From: Polytrichum commune
Lineage: Eukaryota > Streptophyta > Polytrichopsida > Polytrichales > Polytrichaceae
Direction: 5' to 3'
Length of the DNA: 64,000 bases
Assembly: GCA_950295325.1 (NCBI GenBank)
Contig: OX485807.1
Coordinates: 3,846,501-3,910,500, forward strand
Shown here: piece by piece, positions 11,404-21,929 of the stretch
Position numbering within the stretch: the stretch's first letter is position 1
How the letters are laid out: each line of letters starts with the position of its first letter
Made by a program: the position numbers and the translations under genes
Notes under the pieces: model-generated
What the model was told of the DNA's origin: nothing
Databases searched by the model: none
Seen by the model: the letters and a program-made list of their open reading frames with translations, nothing else

Positions 11404-12576
11404 ATGCAATTGCAGGGAAGATTGGGCATAGATCACAGCAAAACTCACGAGCAGGAGGCATCATCCGCAAGCCATGAGCCCAAGGCTGCTCTGATCCTCG
11501 GAGTCACAGGAATCGTTGGAAACTATCTTGCAAATCTGCTATCCCACCCAGACGCAGCCGGGGGACCATGGAAAGTCTACGGCCTAGCCCGCAGGCCTCG
11601 ACCGCCATGGCTATCACACCTTCCCGAGCTGGAGTACGTGCAATGCGACCTTCTGGACAGGGAGAAAACCCTAGCCAACCTCTCAAAACTGACAGATATA
11701 ACACACATATTCTTCGTCACATGGGTGGCGGAAGGCTCCGAGGCAGAGGGTATCGTGAGTAACAGCAAACTATTACAAAACACTCTGGACGGTCTCATCC
11801 CGCATGCAAAAAACTTACAACACATCGTGCTGCAGACCGGAGGGAAACATTACACCGGCCCTTTCGAGCTCGGAGGAAAGATTCAACCTAAGGAGAGTCC
11901 ATTTGTGGAAGACGGCCCCCGCCTCCCATGTGATCAATTCTACCACGCACAAGAGGACATCATCTTTGATCTTGTGAAACATAACCCTAAGATATCATAC
12001 TCCATTCACAGGCCCACTGTGATCTTTGGCTTCGCAGCTGGCAACTTGATGAACATGGTAGGCACATTGGCAGTCTACGCAGTCATCTGCAAGCATGAAG
12101 GCATGAAGCTTGTGTATCCTGGTAACGAGATGTCGTGGAACTATTTGTTCGATGCTGCTGATGGTGAGCTTATTGCCGAGCAAGAGATTTGGGCGTGTGT
12201 TGAGCCTAAGGCTAGGAACCAAGCGTTCAACAGCTCCAATGGGGATGTGTTCAAGTGGAAAAGGTTGTGGCACTTGCTGGCGGAGAGATTTGGCCTGGAA
12301 ATTCCGGAGTATAGTGGCAAATCGGTTTCGCTGGTGGATCTGATGCATGGGAAGGAGCCTGTCTGGGATAAGATTGTGAAGGAGAATGGTTTGGAACCTG
12401 TGAAGCTTGCGGATATTGGCCATTGGTGGTTTTCTGACATCATCCTTAACCAGCCGATCGAGAATGTGAGTAGCATGAACAAGAGCCGCGAGTTTGGATT
12501 CCTTGGTTGGCGCAACTCCGAGAAGTCTTTCATGAATGTGATCGACGAGATGAAGAAAAACAACCTCATCCCCTGA
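11404..12576 (+). CDS. PRISE/VEP1-family NADPH-dependent reductase, copy 1
   Basis: A 390-residue short-chain dehydrogenase/reductase of the progesterone 5-beta-reductase/iridoid synthase (PRISE, VEP1) family. Members reduce activated C=C bonds of enones with NADPH in the cytosol. Visible motifs: Rossmann loop GVTGIVG (33-39); ARRPRP (62-67), which helps select NADPH; CDLLD (81-85); HIFFVTW (101-107); QTGGKHYTGP (144-153) with catalytic-type K148; FYHAQED (179-185) with catalytic-type Y180; HRPTVIFGF (202-210). This is the usual family length with no frameshift. The ATG at 11404 lies across a likely acceptor (TTGCAG|GGAAGA at 11415), so translation may start in an upstream exon and the true coding exon may begin at 11416. 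It differs from copy 2 at 14 of 390 residues. The actual substrate cannot be read from sequence. Confidence 0.93.
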   Translation: MQLQGRLGIDHSKTHEQEASSASHEPKAALILGVTGIVGNYLANLLSHPDAAGGPWKVYGLARRPRPPWLSHLPELEYVQCDLLDREKTLANLSKLTDITHIFFVTWVAEGSEAEGIVSNSKLLQNTLDGLIPHAKNLQHIVLQTGGKHYTGPFELGGKIQPKESPFVEDGPRLPCDQFYHAQEDIIFDLVKHNPKISYSIHRPTVIFGFAAGNLMNMVGTLAVYAVICKHEGMKLVYPGNEMSWNYLFDAADGELIAEQEIWACVEPKARNQAFNSSNGDVFKWKRLWHLLAERFGLEIPEYSGKSVSLVDLMHGKEPVWDKIVKENGLEPVKLADIGHWWFSDIILNQPIENVSSMNKSREFGFLGWRNSEKSFMNVIDEMKKNNLIP

Positions 12577-13281
12577 ACAAAGACCATTGGCATCAAATTG
12601 CAACGAAGGTCTGAGAATGACATATTCAGACTGCCAAATTGTACATATAATACGGTAGGGTAGTGAACCATATAGATTCCCACGACGGCAGGCTCGATGC
12701 CTCGGTCGGTTTGTTGATAGACCGCCAAGTCAGACTTCAACCAGAGTTCGCCCGCCGGGATGATCACTCAATCAATATTAGTATTTAGGATGTGAAATCC
12801 TTTCCAAGGAGAGTCGTGTAAATTTCTGCAACTCTTCATGTGGTCAGTACTAGTCTTGCTGTTTGTAGAGTTTTAGCTGTGATTCGTGTCACAGTGCTGA
12901 ATGCATTGAACTACATGGAATCTACTTGGAAAAAGGGAGATGATGTTCCTTCGACGTAATGGTCAGTTGTTTGCTATTTGTAGGATTTCAGCTGTGGGTT
13001 ACTACATCTTAAGGCAGGTTTTCGATCTTCCACAGAGAAATTCGCAGTAAATATGGAATATACTTAATAACTTTCTCGACATTATGATCGCTGTTTGTTC
13101 TTGGTAAAGTTGCAGCTTGTGGTTGACGGTAGGTTTTTGACTGTCAGAGTTGAATGCAAAGAAATATGGGATCTACTTTGTTAGGATGTAAATGTTTGTA
13201 GAAATTCAGGTTTTTCTCTGCCACAGGGAATGCAGTAGGCTTGGAATGTGATGCCCCCCTCTGTCAGAGAAAGCTAATGGA
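12577..13281 (+). other. 3' region of PRISE copy 1, conserved in copy 2
   Basis: Non-coding sequence after the stop codon stays collinear and highly similar to 32684-33381 after copy 2, ending together at CTAATGGATCT. It probably includes the 3' UTR. I see no canonical AATAAA close to the stop; the poly(A) site is not identified. Confidence 0.7.
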
Positions 13282-14494
13282 TCTGCTATTTTTGGTCAGT
13301 TTTTTTTCCATAAATAAATAATCATTATAATTGCAATCCGGAAATAAATGAGACATAAATCAATTTCCAGTGCAGGCAAGTAAGTGAAACATCTCATATT
13401 TTATACTACATGTTATCGATTTTCATACGCTATACCAGTGACTTCTCATGAAGGTGTTGTCCAGTCTATGATCAAGCGCTCATAGACTTATTTGCATGCT
13501 TACTGCATGCTTACTTGTAGTAGTAGTTGTTAGTGAGGTAGATGGGACTTAATGGTTACAATTTCGAAGGAGCCCGGTTCCCCTAGAGGCTAGGATATGA
13601 AACCCGTGATGGCTATCGAATCCTTATTGAGGACGGAGCCACTTCATAACTTTTGGAGCTCATGTGATTGCCTCATTCATTAAGAAAATGAAGATTCTTG
13701 TATTCATTACATGGTCATATACCCCTCCCCCCTCCCCCCCCCCCCCCCCCAATTATGAATATTGAGCCTAGGTTGGTTATCATATTCTGAGCTCATAGTC
13801 CAAACTTTTCAAATTTTGTTCGAATGATGATACTTTGTGTTCCCATGGCTTCATTATGAAGTTGGCTTCAATATGGAAATGGCCGATCAAAACACATTTT
13901 GATGATAGTGAACTCAAAGGCCCTCGACATCAAGGGTGATATGAAATCTCCAAGCCATGCACCCCTAGACAATAAAGGGTGCTCCCAACTTTGACAAATT
14001 ACATGCACAAGGCCGTCCATGTCGCTATGGAGAGAGAGAGAGATCATTACCATATAAGTGTTTTGTGGACTTGAGAAGCATATAATGAGAGCATGTTCTC
14101 CACATAACATTATCCAATTGAAGAGCCTCGTTGGGTGGGCCATGAATATGTCAGGTTGGGTTCCCAGACAATCCAACAAGTTGAGGTGCTTTATGATGGA
14201 AATTCAACATGGTTAAAGAAACCATCAAATGTACACCAAATGCTTATAGTCCCACCTCTGTTGTTGGCCTACTAGTAGCCTACTTGTGGTCATTAATACC
14301 ATTACTAAAATATTTTTTTAGTGGACTCACTTCTGTGGCTAGGCTCAGCACTTACTAGTAATAGTTGACCAGTAATAGTTGACTAGTAATAGCCATGATT
14401 ATTTAAATATCACTCAAAGTGACTAAAGGTTGATTCCCACATGACTTTACCAAATAATCAAAGTCTTTCCTTAAAACCAAGTAAAAGCTCTCTT
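13282..14494. other. Intergenic DNA with a poly-C tract
   Basis: No gene seen. A C-rich run at about 13723-13750 ends in at least 18 consecutive C. A short GA microsatellite lies at 14031-14042, and TAGTAATAGTTGAC is repeated at about 14355-14385. Similar homopolymer G/C runs occur at 18050, 35397, 36135 and 38030. Confidence 0.6.
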
Positions 14495-15105
14495 GGTTAT
14501 AGTGGAGGCACCCAACTATCCCAATGCACCTACAAGAACTTGCTTTGGAGATTTTTTGAGTAGGTTTTAATTTAGTGGCTTCCACACATGTTCATCGTTT
14601 TGTCTACCGAGCAATGACATGTTGGATAGTTTTTGTCCCAACCCCAAAATTCCTTTCCATCGATCTATCTTACCATCGGTTTTTGTTAATGAAGCTCCTC
14701 ATGCCCTCGTGTCTAAGATTAAAAGTAACCACTCACAATGGCCAGAGGCAACACTTTTAAAAGTCCTACATTCTTGCCTCAATGCAAAAGTCGATGCTTG
14801 AGGCTTAAAACCTCCACTTTCAAACCATGCCAAGTCCTTTGCCAACTAGACTTAGGACTAGGTGGCGTTGATGGTGTGAAGACCATGTTTTTAGTACGAA
14901 CTTTTACGCTAAGCTAGAGTGAGGTGGAATCAGAGCATAAGAAGGGTAAGTTAGTAGCATGTGGTGACCGATAGCTCCTTTTGTGCAAAGCCTAAAGAAA
15001 GGTTTACCTTCTTTTATTTCCCCTCGCTCCTTTTACAATGGGTTAAGGCACTTGATTTTGAAATGGGGCAGGGCTCTTCAGCTGGATAACCTTATGCATG
15101 CATTG

Positions 15106-16373
15106 CAATGGTCGGGGAAAACTGACGGGTAGTTCATTATCAGCCGATGGATTTCCCCTCATGGCCGGTCCAAATTTCCAACCATTGGATGGCAATCCGA
15201 CTGTAATTTCAACCCTCCGGCAATTAGCCGATGGACCATAAAATGTCCCGGAAATGTAGCCAATTCTTCTTGTGAATTACTGGATTTCAGCCGGAAGAAG
15301 TATTCAAATACTGGCCGATACCCGGGAAATGGTAACCGATACCCTCCGGATCGTGAGCATGGGTATCTGAGTGCAAGCAGGTATCGAGGGATCCAGGTCA
15401 AGGCTTCGAAGATGAACGGCAACTTGCTCCGCGGCGGTGCCTCCGTCCTCCGCTGCTCCGTAGTGTGCTCCGCCTCCATCCTCCGCCCAATGCGCGCTTC
15501 GCCTCCGCCTCCGCCTCCGCCCCCGTCCTCCGCAATCTACATAGTGCTCCGCGCCTCCGCCTCCGTCCTTTGCCATAGTGCTCTAACTGCTCCCCGGCTT
15601 TTGACCTTCACATTTTGCTCGTCTTGTTTAGCGCGAAGAGCGGACTCCCTGCACAACCTTCTACTCACAAAATTGCATCGGAATATCATATTTGTTCACT
15701 CATTCACCTGCTCGCATCGCGTTGGATCTCGTCACTTGCTCCTCGTTGTAAACAAAAACAAAAACTTCGTAATCGAATGTCTACATCTAACTTAGAAAGT
15801 ATGATGCGTGTTGCTATAGAAGGCCCAGACAATGATTTTGATGACATTCTAACAAATGCTCTAGATCTTTGGAAGGATGCTGCTAAGTTTCGCTATTTGT
15901 ATAGCAATCCATAGCGCTATTTGTCTGGGGCATCTGATGATGCACTTGAGGAAGTACCCTAAACCTTAAACTTTTTGAATTATGCAACCTTTCCATGACC
16001 AAATCCAATTGCTTCTATGAAGAATTGGGGGACCCTTGGCCTTCAAGCGGTGAAGGCATTGCTAGGTTCAATTCCTGTCAAGGATATTAACTCTTCAAAT
16101 TTAAAGTTTTAAACATGCCTTTCTTTTCACTTATTCAAGATTTTGTACTAAGAAATGATTTCTAATAACTTTTCATACATTTTTGAAGCAATTAGTGCCG
16201 ATATGAATTCCATTTAATTGGATATTGGCCAATGAAAATATGAAAATATAGGCAATTGGCCGATTGATTTTACAAAAGACCGGCTCTTGCCGATGTAAAT
16301 TGGAAAAAATCCGACCCTTCGTAGCAACTACCGGCAATTAGCCACTAAGGCTTCAAAAACTTCCCAAACTCTG
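15106..16373 (+). mobile_element. Non-autonomous hAT element, copy A (1268 bp)
   Basis: Flanked by a perfect 8-bp duplication, ATGCATTG (15098-15105 and 16374-16381). The left end is CAATGGTCGGGGAA and the right end reverse-complements to CAGAGTTTGGGAAG, fitting the hAT terminus CARNG. The uninterrupted target is present once at 10010-10017, which confirms the insertion. Subterminal GGCAATTAGCCG-type words recur in both orientations near both ends (15221, 16251, 16331). The interior has a GC-rich CTCCGC repeat near 15500 and a short coding remnant at 15779-15913. A relative with the same layout lies at 48733-49813. Confidence 0.88.
15779..15913 (+). pseudogene. Coding remnant in hAT copy A
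   Basis: A reading frame of about 45 codons (MSTSNLESMMRVAIEGPDND, then FDDILTNALDLWKDAAKFRY, then LYSNP and a TAG stop). It is clearly related to the remnant in hAT copy B (EGPNEEVDNIIGDAVPLWKK, then DSKYHFLYANPSSYL). Similarity continues past the stop to an AVKALLGSIPVKDI-like stretch. It is probably the start of the autonomous hAT's transposase or an accessory protein. I do not recognise a defined domain. Confidence 0.5.
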
Positions 16374-16738
16374 ATGCATTGTACATAGAAGATACTATCT
16401 TAAAAGGAGGAGACAGTAGAACTATCTATTCACATGCATAGTTAAGATTAATTGTTCTCTTCTTATGCCCCCTTCCCGCTTGACTTTAGCTAAGCCTAAA
16501 AGTTGGTTCTAAAATCACAGCCTTCACACTATTGACACTATCTAGTTCCGAACCTAGTTGATAAATGATGTGACGTGGTTTAAAAGTGGAGGTTTTAAGC
16601 CTCAAGCACCGACCCTCATATCATTACCTAGACATGAGACAAGAATGTAGGACCTTTAAAAGTGTTGCCTCCCGCCCTTGTCATTGGTTGTTTTTAGTTT
16701 TAGCTATGAGGGCACAAGGACCTCCATTAACAAAAACC

Positions 16739-17104
16739 GGCACCACGGGCCTTGGCTTGGTGGTTAGGCTCATGGCCCCCAATGAGGAGGTTGTGGGTTC
16801 TATTCCCCATGCCGGCGTGGTGCTCACCACCTTAGTCCACCCAACTATGGTGGGGGGTCCTTGGACCTTGTTGTATGGGTACCTCAAAGCCCTTTGGGGG
16901 GATACCATGTCCGGTATCTTCAAGGCACTAGTGGCTAGCTAGGAACTAGTATAGTGTGTCACTATAGTGTCCATCCTCGAAAGGGGAGAGTAGTATTGTC
17001 CCAGTGTCCCCTTGTCCAGTGGCCATCGGGTTCATTGGCATTACGAACAGACACTTTATTCACGCTGGCCCCTTGCTAAAAAGGGACCGGAGTTTCTCTT
17101 TCTT
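16739..17104 (+). mobile_element. tRNA-derived SINE (366 bp) with 12-bp target duplication
   Basis: Flanked by TTAACAAAAACC at 16727-16738 and 17105-17116. The head contains an A-box-like GGCTTGGTGGTTAGGC and a B-box-like GTGGGTTCTATTCCCC. The body holds CACCACCTTAGTCCACCCAA and GCCCTTTGGGGGGATACC, and the 3' end is CTTTCTTTT. It sits in the right arm of the long inverted repeat. The left arm has the unoccupied sequence once (complement of CATTAACAAAAACC near 14680), an internal empty site. Pol III transcription and LINE-mediated mobility are inferred from the class. Confidence 0.88.
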
Positions 17105-17290
17105 TTAACAAAAACCTATGATAAGATAGATGAGTACTAAGGCATTTGGCGATGGGCAAAAACTATCCGACATTCATTGCTTGGTAGATAAAACAATGAA
17201 CATGTGTGGAAACTACTTAACTAAAACCTACTCGAAAACCTCCGGAGCAAGTTCTTGTAGGTGCATCGGGATAGCCAGATGTCTTCGCTA

Positions 17291-17990
17291 CAGTCTTACC
17301 TCGTTTATATGACACCCTTGATATTACGACACATTTTTGCGAGACCAGACTTTTTAGTTTGAAACACCCTCTTCTATACAACTACGACACTTGATAATGC
17401 GACATTTACAATCTCCGTTTTGTCATATTAAAGTGGTAGTTAATCCTATAATTCCTTTCATCTATGTTATGTACATCTAAAATACATCCATTTTCACTTG
17501 GGAACTACTTGGGAACTTCACCTATCATTGGGAACTTAATGAGAATTAGGGTTACTAGTGTAGAATGGACATGGTTAGAGTTAGAGTGGCCTCTTGCCTA
17601 GTATGTTGCCTTGTACACGGGTGATATAATATCACTAGTACCTTGATGCTAAATGTCATGCATCATTGTTGTCTAGTTTCTTATTCGATAACTCTTTATA
17701 TTTTGGTGTTAATAAAATTATTAGTTTTCAAAAGTTAGAAAGGAATTTAGATAAAATGATAGTTGCTAACTTGGGTAGGCAACACCATAAATCTTTTGAC
17801 TCCTATTTCAAGAGTTCTTGAGAATATTTGGATTTGTTTGGAGTTATGAGTTAGTATTTCATACTATATAACTTAAACTCGTTGTATATATTTTAAAGCT
17901 CATATTACTTATGTTTTGTATTCCCTCGATAATACGACAACTTTATGCCATTCGTCATATTAATGAGAAGATGACACCTCGATAATACGT
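17291..17990 (+). repeat. Possible pogo/Tigger-like end with repeated CTCGATAATACGAC words
   Basis: After TA, the sequence CAGTCTTACCTCGTTTATAT, then GACACCCTTGATATTACGAC, resembles a pogo-type terminus. Variants of CTTGATAATACGACA recur at about 17390, 17925 and 17975, all in the same orientation. No opposite-orientation end was found, so the element is incomplete or the resemblance is fortuitous. It abuts the outer end of the long-inverted-repeat element and may have disrupted it. Confidence 0.25.
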
Positions 17991-18436
17991 TATTTTTTGT
18001 GTTTCCCAAATGTGTCATACTCAATAGGGGTTACAAAGGGGATGTTAAAGTCCCCCCCCCCCCCAACTTATAAGGGTAGGTCAAGCCAAAAAACATGTTG
18101 CCTACCCTTTGATGCAGTTGACGTCATCGACGAACGTAGCTGCCACTATTCTGTCTATTCCGACAGACGGACACTCGAATGACGCATGATACAACCACAT
18201 GCCATGCACATCCAAGAATGTCATTCACATTCGTGTCATTCAGGACATGTAGTTTGTCATTCATGCAAGTATGTGTCATGCCGCAAATATCAGATTTGGG
18301 ATCTAAGAGTTAGGTTACACAAGCGGCTCATTTGTCATTTTTGTGTTTAGGATTCCATAGCGATGTGTTGTGACACTCCCTATCTGTGCACACTCTCTTG
18401 TTGGGCAAATGACACCATAGTAAATGTTGCAGCACC

Positions 18437-18844
18437 CACGGGGAGGTCACTTCATTGTCAAGTTGACACCACGTGCGGACAAAGTTTACTACCCCTATAT
18501 TACATGCCATATATAATTTTAAAATTTATGATATTTTTCTACATATACATAACCATTTATAGTATCTTTTGTATACTTTTTTGAAATTTTTAGTCATCTT
18601 TTTTTTTTAGTAATTTTTTTAGTTCAATTCTGTGTCATTCTAGTTAGAAACGGTATGTTTTATGAAAAAAAACAAATCATCAAATTTAGTTACCACTTTT
18701 GACTATGTCATAGGTACTGTGTATATCTACTCATGAAAAAAATTTGATAAAATTTTGACCCATTTTGGTGGTGCAACTTACCAAAAGAAGATTTTTTTTG
18801 GTCGCACGTGGTGTTCAACTTGACAATGGAGTGATCTACCCGTG
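18437..18844. mobile_element. MITE, TIR CACGGGTAGATCACT-type, copy 1
   Basis: 408-bp non-coding element with inverted repeats of about 50 bp. The left end is CACGGGGAGGTCACTTCATT; the right end reverse-complements to CACGGGTAGATCACTCCATT. Both continue through GTCAAGTTGA and ACACCACGTGCG. A perfect 8-bp duplication GCAGCACC flanks it (18429-18436 and 18845-18852). A second member is at 47216-47713. The 8-bp duplication suggests hAT-like, though the terminus is CACGG, not CARNG. Confidence 0.85.
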
Positions 18845-18852
18845 GCAGCACC

Positions 18853-21800
18853 ATCTCTCAACATACACAATAGTGATATGCGTAGCTGGTTGATGGCAGA
18901 TTGGACATGCACATATGTTGTTGAAGTGTATGGTTTTTTAGGATTTAGGGTTGCACATCATTTAGTTTGGAACTACCAGTGGCTTCAAGCTCGCACCCTT
19001 CTCCTAGTAGAGGACTGCATGTACCAATGGATGATTTGGAACACACTAATCCAACAACATTCTGGGCACAAAAAATCGGCATTATTCTAGCATAAAGAAA
19101 GAGAATTCATATCCTTCCTATTGGTGAGTTTAGTATGGAGGACTTGGTGTGGAGATACCATGTCACCACTAGGAATGGTTTACACAAGGGTTCAAAAAAT
19201 GGCCATGATTCTATGAGAAAGGTTGGACGATTTCATCTGTGGTGAGCAACATCACCCTCTCTACTTGTGCAGATTCAATGTTGAGGTCATTAGGCGAAAC
19301 TTGCCTAACTCGCTAAGATCACCTTGTGCATACAATCCGGCTCTTGTAGTAGAGTTTGATTTGTTGCCCTTGGTCCTTCATTGTCAATGGTTCACTCCAT
19401 TCATAATTCTCCTGCACCGTTTTCTGCCTACCATTCATTGACCCAACTATTTGCATGTATCCTTCATTATTGTCCATGTGTTATTCATAAGGGATTCCAT
19501 GTCCTTCTATGTCATTCAAGGATTAGGACTCACAATTCAATGTTTGGTTGTGTGACTAGTAGACACCAATAACACAATATTCATTAAAATGAGAGTTTTC
19601 CAGTGAATTGAGAGTACATAAAGCAAACTATTAATTCAAAAATGAAATGAAAACCATTGGAAAGTTGTAGAGTACAAGTAATAAAATAACATTTGATTTT
19701 CCGCCGTAAATTCCGCCGTAGTTTCCATTAAAATGAAAGTATGTTAAGTTGGGAAATCGACTCATTTAGGTCGACTCAACCTAAATTGACAACATTTAGA
19801 ATTTAGAAAGCCAATATTTAACTTGATATTTTAAAGCTGAGTTGTTGTAATTTGCAAAAGTCTAGTTACAAGTGACAAGAGCTAAGTACTGGAACCTAAG
19901 CAAACCGTAACTAAGTGATTGGGTCTAAATCACCAAGTCCATAGCCTAATGAGTGTCAACCATAGTCTCAATGTCCAATCACCAATATCGGTATCCAATC
20001 CCAAAGCATAGTGCATGCTATAGTCATTAGTAACTAGTATGTGTCTAGTTCTTAGAGACATACATGGCCTCCTTTCTATTTATATTGGCTCTTGGGCTTC
20101 CTACCTATCGATATGGGATAACTCCTCGTCTCCTTCCCCGGTTCCAACGTTTTAGCCTTCTTAGACTATTGTCGTGGCCACAGACTATGGTCTCTCTGCT
20201 AAAGATAGTCATTGAAAGCGTAAATCTGAGGCTAGCATTTGGTCAACGATATTTGCAGGGACCAATTAAGAACTTTGCTATGACACAAACAAATTTCAAC
20301 CTCATTGAATCATCTCAATCAACATTTCCTCCTTTCACACTGAATTCTTCCATTCAAGTAACAATTAGTCTCTCTATTTTCTGAGAGAACACTTCACTTA
20401 CACCTTCTTATGATTGGTGAATTGCCACTTTAGGATCGTGGATCATTCGGGTATTTAACTGCAACAAGATTCTTTCTTCTGGAATGTCCGCTAGACAATG
20501 GTCTTACAAAATTGACTGTAATTCATGTTGCCGCAAGGTAATAGCTCTTTAATGGGACATGCTTTTCTATACTAGGTTAGGGAAATAAGTTTATTGAATC
20601 AAAATTCTTCACGAATCTTTGAGTAACTTTCCAGGCTTCACACATCCATTCAATCACAAACCATTGTCTAGTAAATTGCAATTCAAATGAGTAGACGGTT
20701 ACTTCCTAAGGGCTTTCCACTCTCATACAAGGGATTCATGTGGATTATTTATCAACATGTAATTAAAAAAAAAAATCTTACAAGATCAAGAGAAATTAAA
20801 GTTCACTAACTTTTGAGATGAGAATTTATGCTTTACACAGAGAAAATGTGTCAATTTATCATCCTCAAGGTTTCTCACCCCCAATCACTTTAATTCAAAT
20901 GACATGCACTTTGACACGATTGGAGAGAGAGTTCTTCCCCTTCATGGGGGGCAACTTGCTATCTATCTTATTCTCTTCTTTGTACTCCTTTATTACTTAA
21001 CTGACTATGGTCGTAGCCAATTTCACCATAGACCTTCCCCACATGAGTATGTAACTCACTCCCAAAAGACTATGGGTGGTGACATGAATTAATCATCATG
21101 GTATTTAACATTCACTTACGCTCTTCAGGACACAACTAGATGCTCCTTGAAATCACTGTCTGCACGACAAACATGATGATGGAAAAAATCTTCTCTCTTC
21201 ATGAGAGATAGTTGTCAATGGTCTCTTCCCTAGAGACCTTCTTCATGAAATCAACCTCACAATTACCTCCAAACTGCACTTCACCCTTTCACAGGGATCA
21301 AGGATTATTTCTTCAAACACTGGTTTTTGAACTTATTCACTCCCCCTATAATTTAGATCATAGATGTATACACTTAATTTCTCTATATCTCGAGTCTTTC
21401 CACTCCCTTCCTAACACACAACCAATTATGTCTTAAATTCACTTCATTCACGGAGAGCACTACTTCCAGACAATGGTCCTTGCAAACAAATAACTCCAAT
21501 AAGCTTCACAATATTATATTATATAAAGGCACTTTTACATCATCAAGGGCTTCACACCCAATAATTATATCAAAGTATGATCTCGCTTACGGACGAGGGA
21601 AGAATTCACTCTCTTCACGAGAGGAAGGTGTCAATGGTAATCTCCTTCTCCCTTTGCCTATGGTCATAGCCGAGGTACATGCCTCTCTTCCTAACCGGTG
21701 TGCATGCCCATAGCTAGATTCCTAAGTTATCATAATTAATCACATGACTATAGTCTTTCCATACAATCCTTCCACTTTGAACTATGGTTAGTGTCTTGAG

Positions 21801-21925
21801 AAAATACACTTTCACTCCATTTCCACTAAATAGTCACTAATTATCCTAAATTGCCTCAAAATTCAACAATGACCCTATTTTGTCCAAAAAATCGTATCAC
21901 ATCCATATTTGGAAGGCTTAGGCGG
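18853..21925. other. No recognised gene; decayed repetitive DNA
   Basis: Short open frames at 18842-19090 and 19223-19441 have protein-like composition but no motif I recognise and no continuation. Between 20050 and 21750, words such as CTATGGTC, AGACAATGGTC and TTCACGAGAGG recur irregularly, like a diverged internal repeat of an old retroelement. No LTR pair, reverse transcriptase or RNA gene could be supported. Confidence 0.4.
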
Positions 21926-21929
21926 AGAA

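Larger units (their letters stand above)
14943..16463 (+). promoter_or_regulatory. Displaced copy of PRISE-1 promoter-side sequence, interrupted by a hAT
   Basis: Bases 14943-15035 match the 7.9-8.8 kb tandem unit (GTAAGTTAGTAGCATGTGGT, CCTCGCTCCTTTT). Bases 15036-15105 match 9938-10017 (GATTTTGAAATGG, GGGCTCTTC, TTATGCATGCATTG). Bases 16382-16466 match 10018-10110 (TACATAGAAGATACTATCTT, GATTAATTGTTCTCTTCTTA). The halves are separated exactly by the hAT element at 15106-16373. There is no gene downstream, so this is an orphan copy. Which copy is the source is inferred from its position between inverted arms. Confidence 0.75.
14495..17290. mobile_element. Long-inverted-repeat element carrying PRISE-1 upstream sequence
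   Basis: Arms of about 450 bp in opposite orientation lie at 14495-14942 and 16464-17290 (the second lengthened by a SINE). Matching landmarks include GCACCTACAAGAACTTGCT at 14526 against its complement at about 17250, ACCTACTCGAAAACCTCC near 17226 against 14555-14575, and AGGCTTAAAACCTCCACTTT at 14791 against 16588. The arms end inward at GCATAAG (left) and its complement CTTATGC (right). The interior is almost exactly a copy of sequence from upstream of PRISE copy 1 plus a hAT insertion. Arm differences are mostly transitions. The outer ends and target duplication are not resolved, so MULE-like or foldback classification is a guess. Confidence 0.7.

Noticed and set aside
11995-12767. Long antisense frames (202 and 208 codons) opposite PRISE copy 1, and equivalents opposite copy 2
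   Set aside because: They mirror the codon structure of the real gene and have no recognisable domain.
15412-15795. 127-codon frame with Pro-rich run
   Set aside because: It arises from the CTCCGC repeat inside the hAT element.
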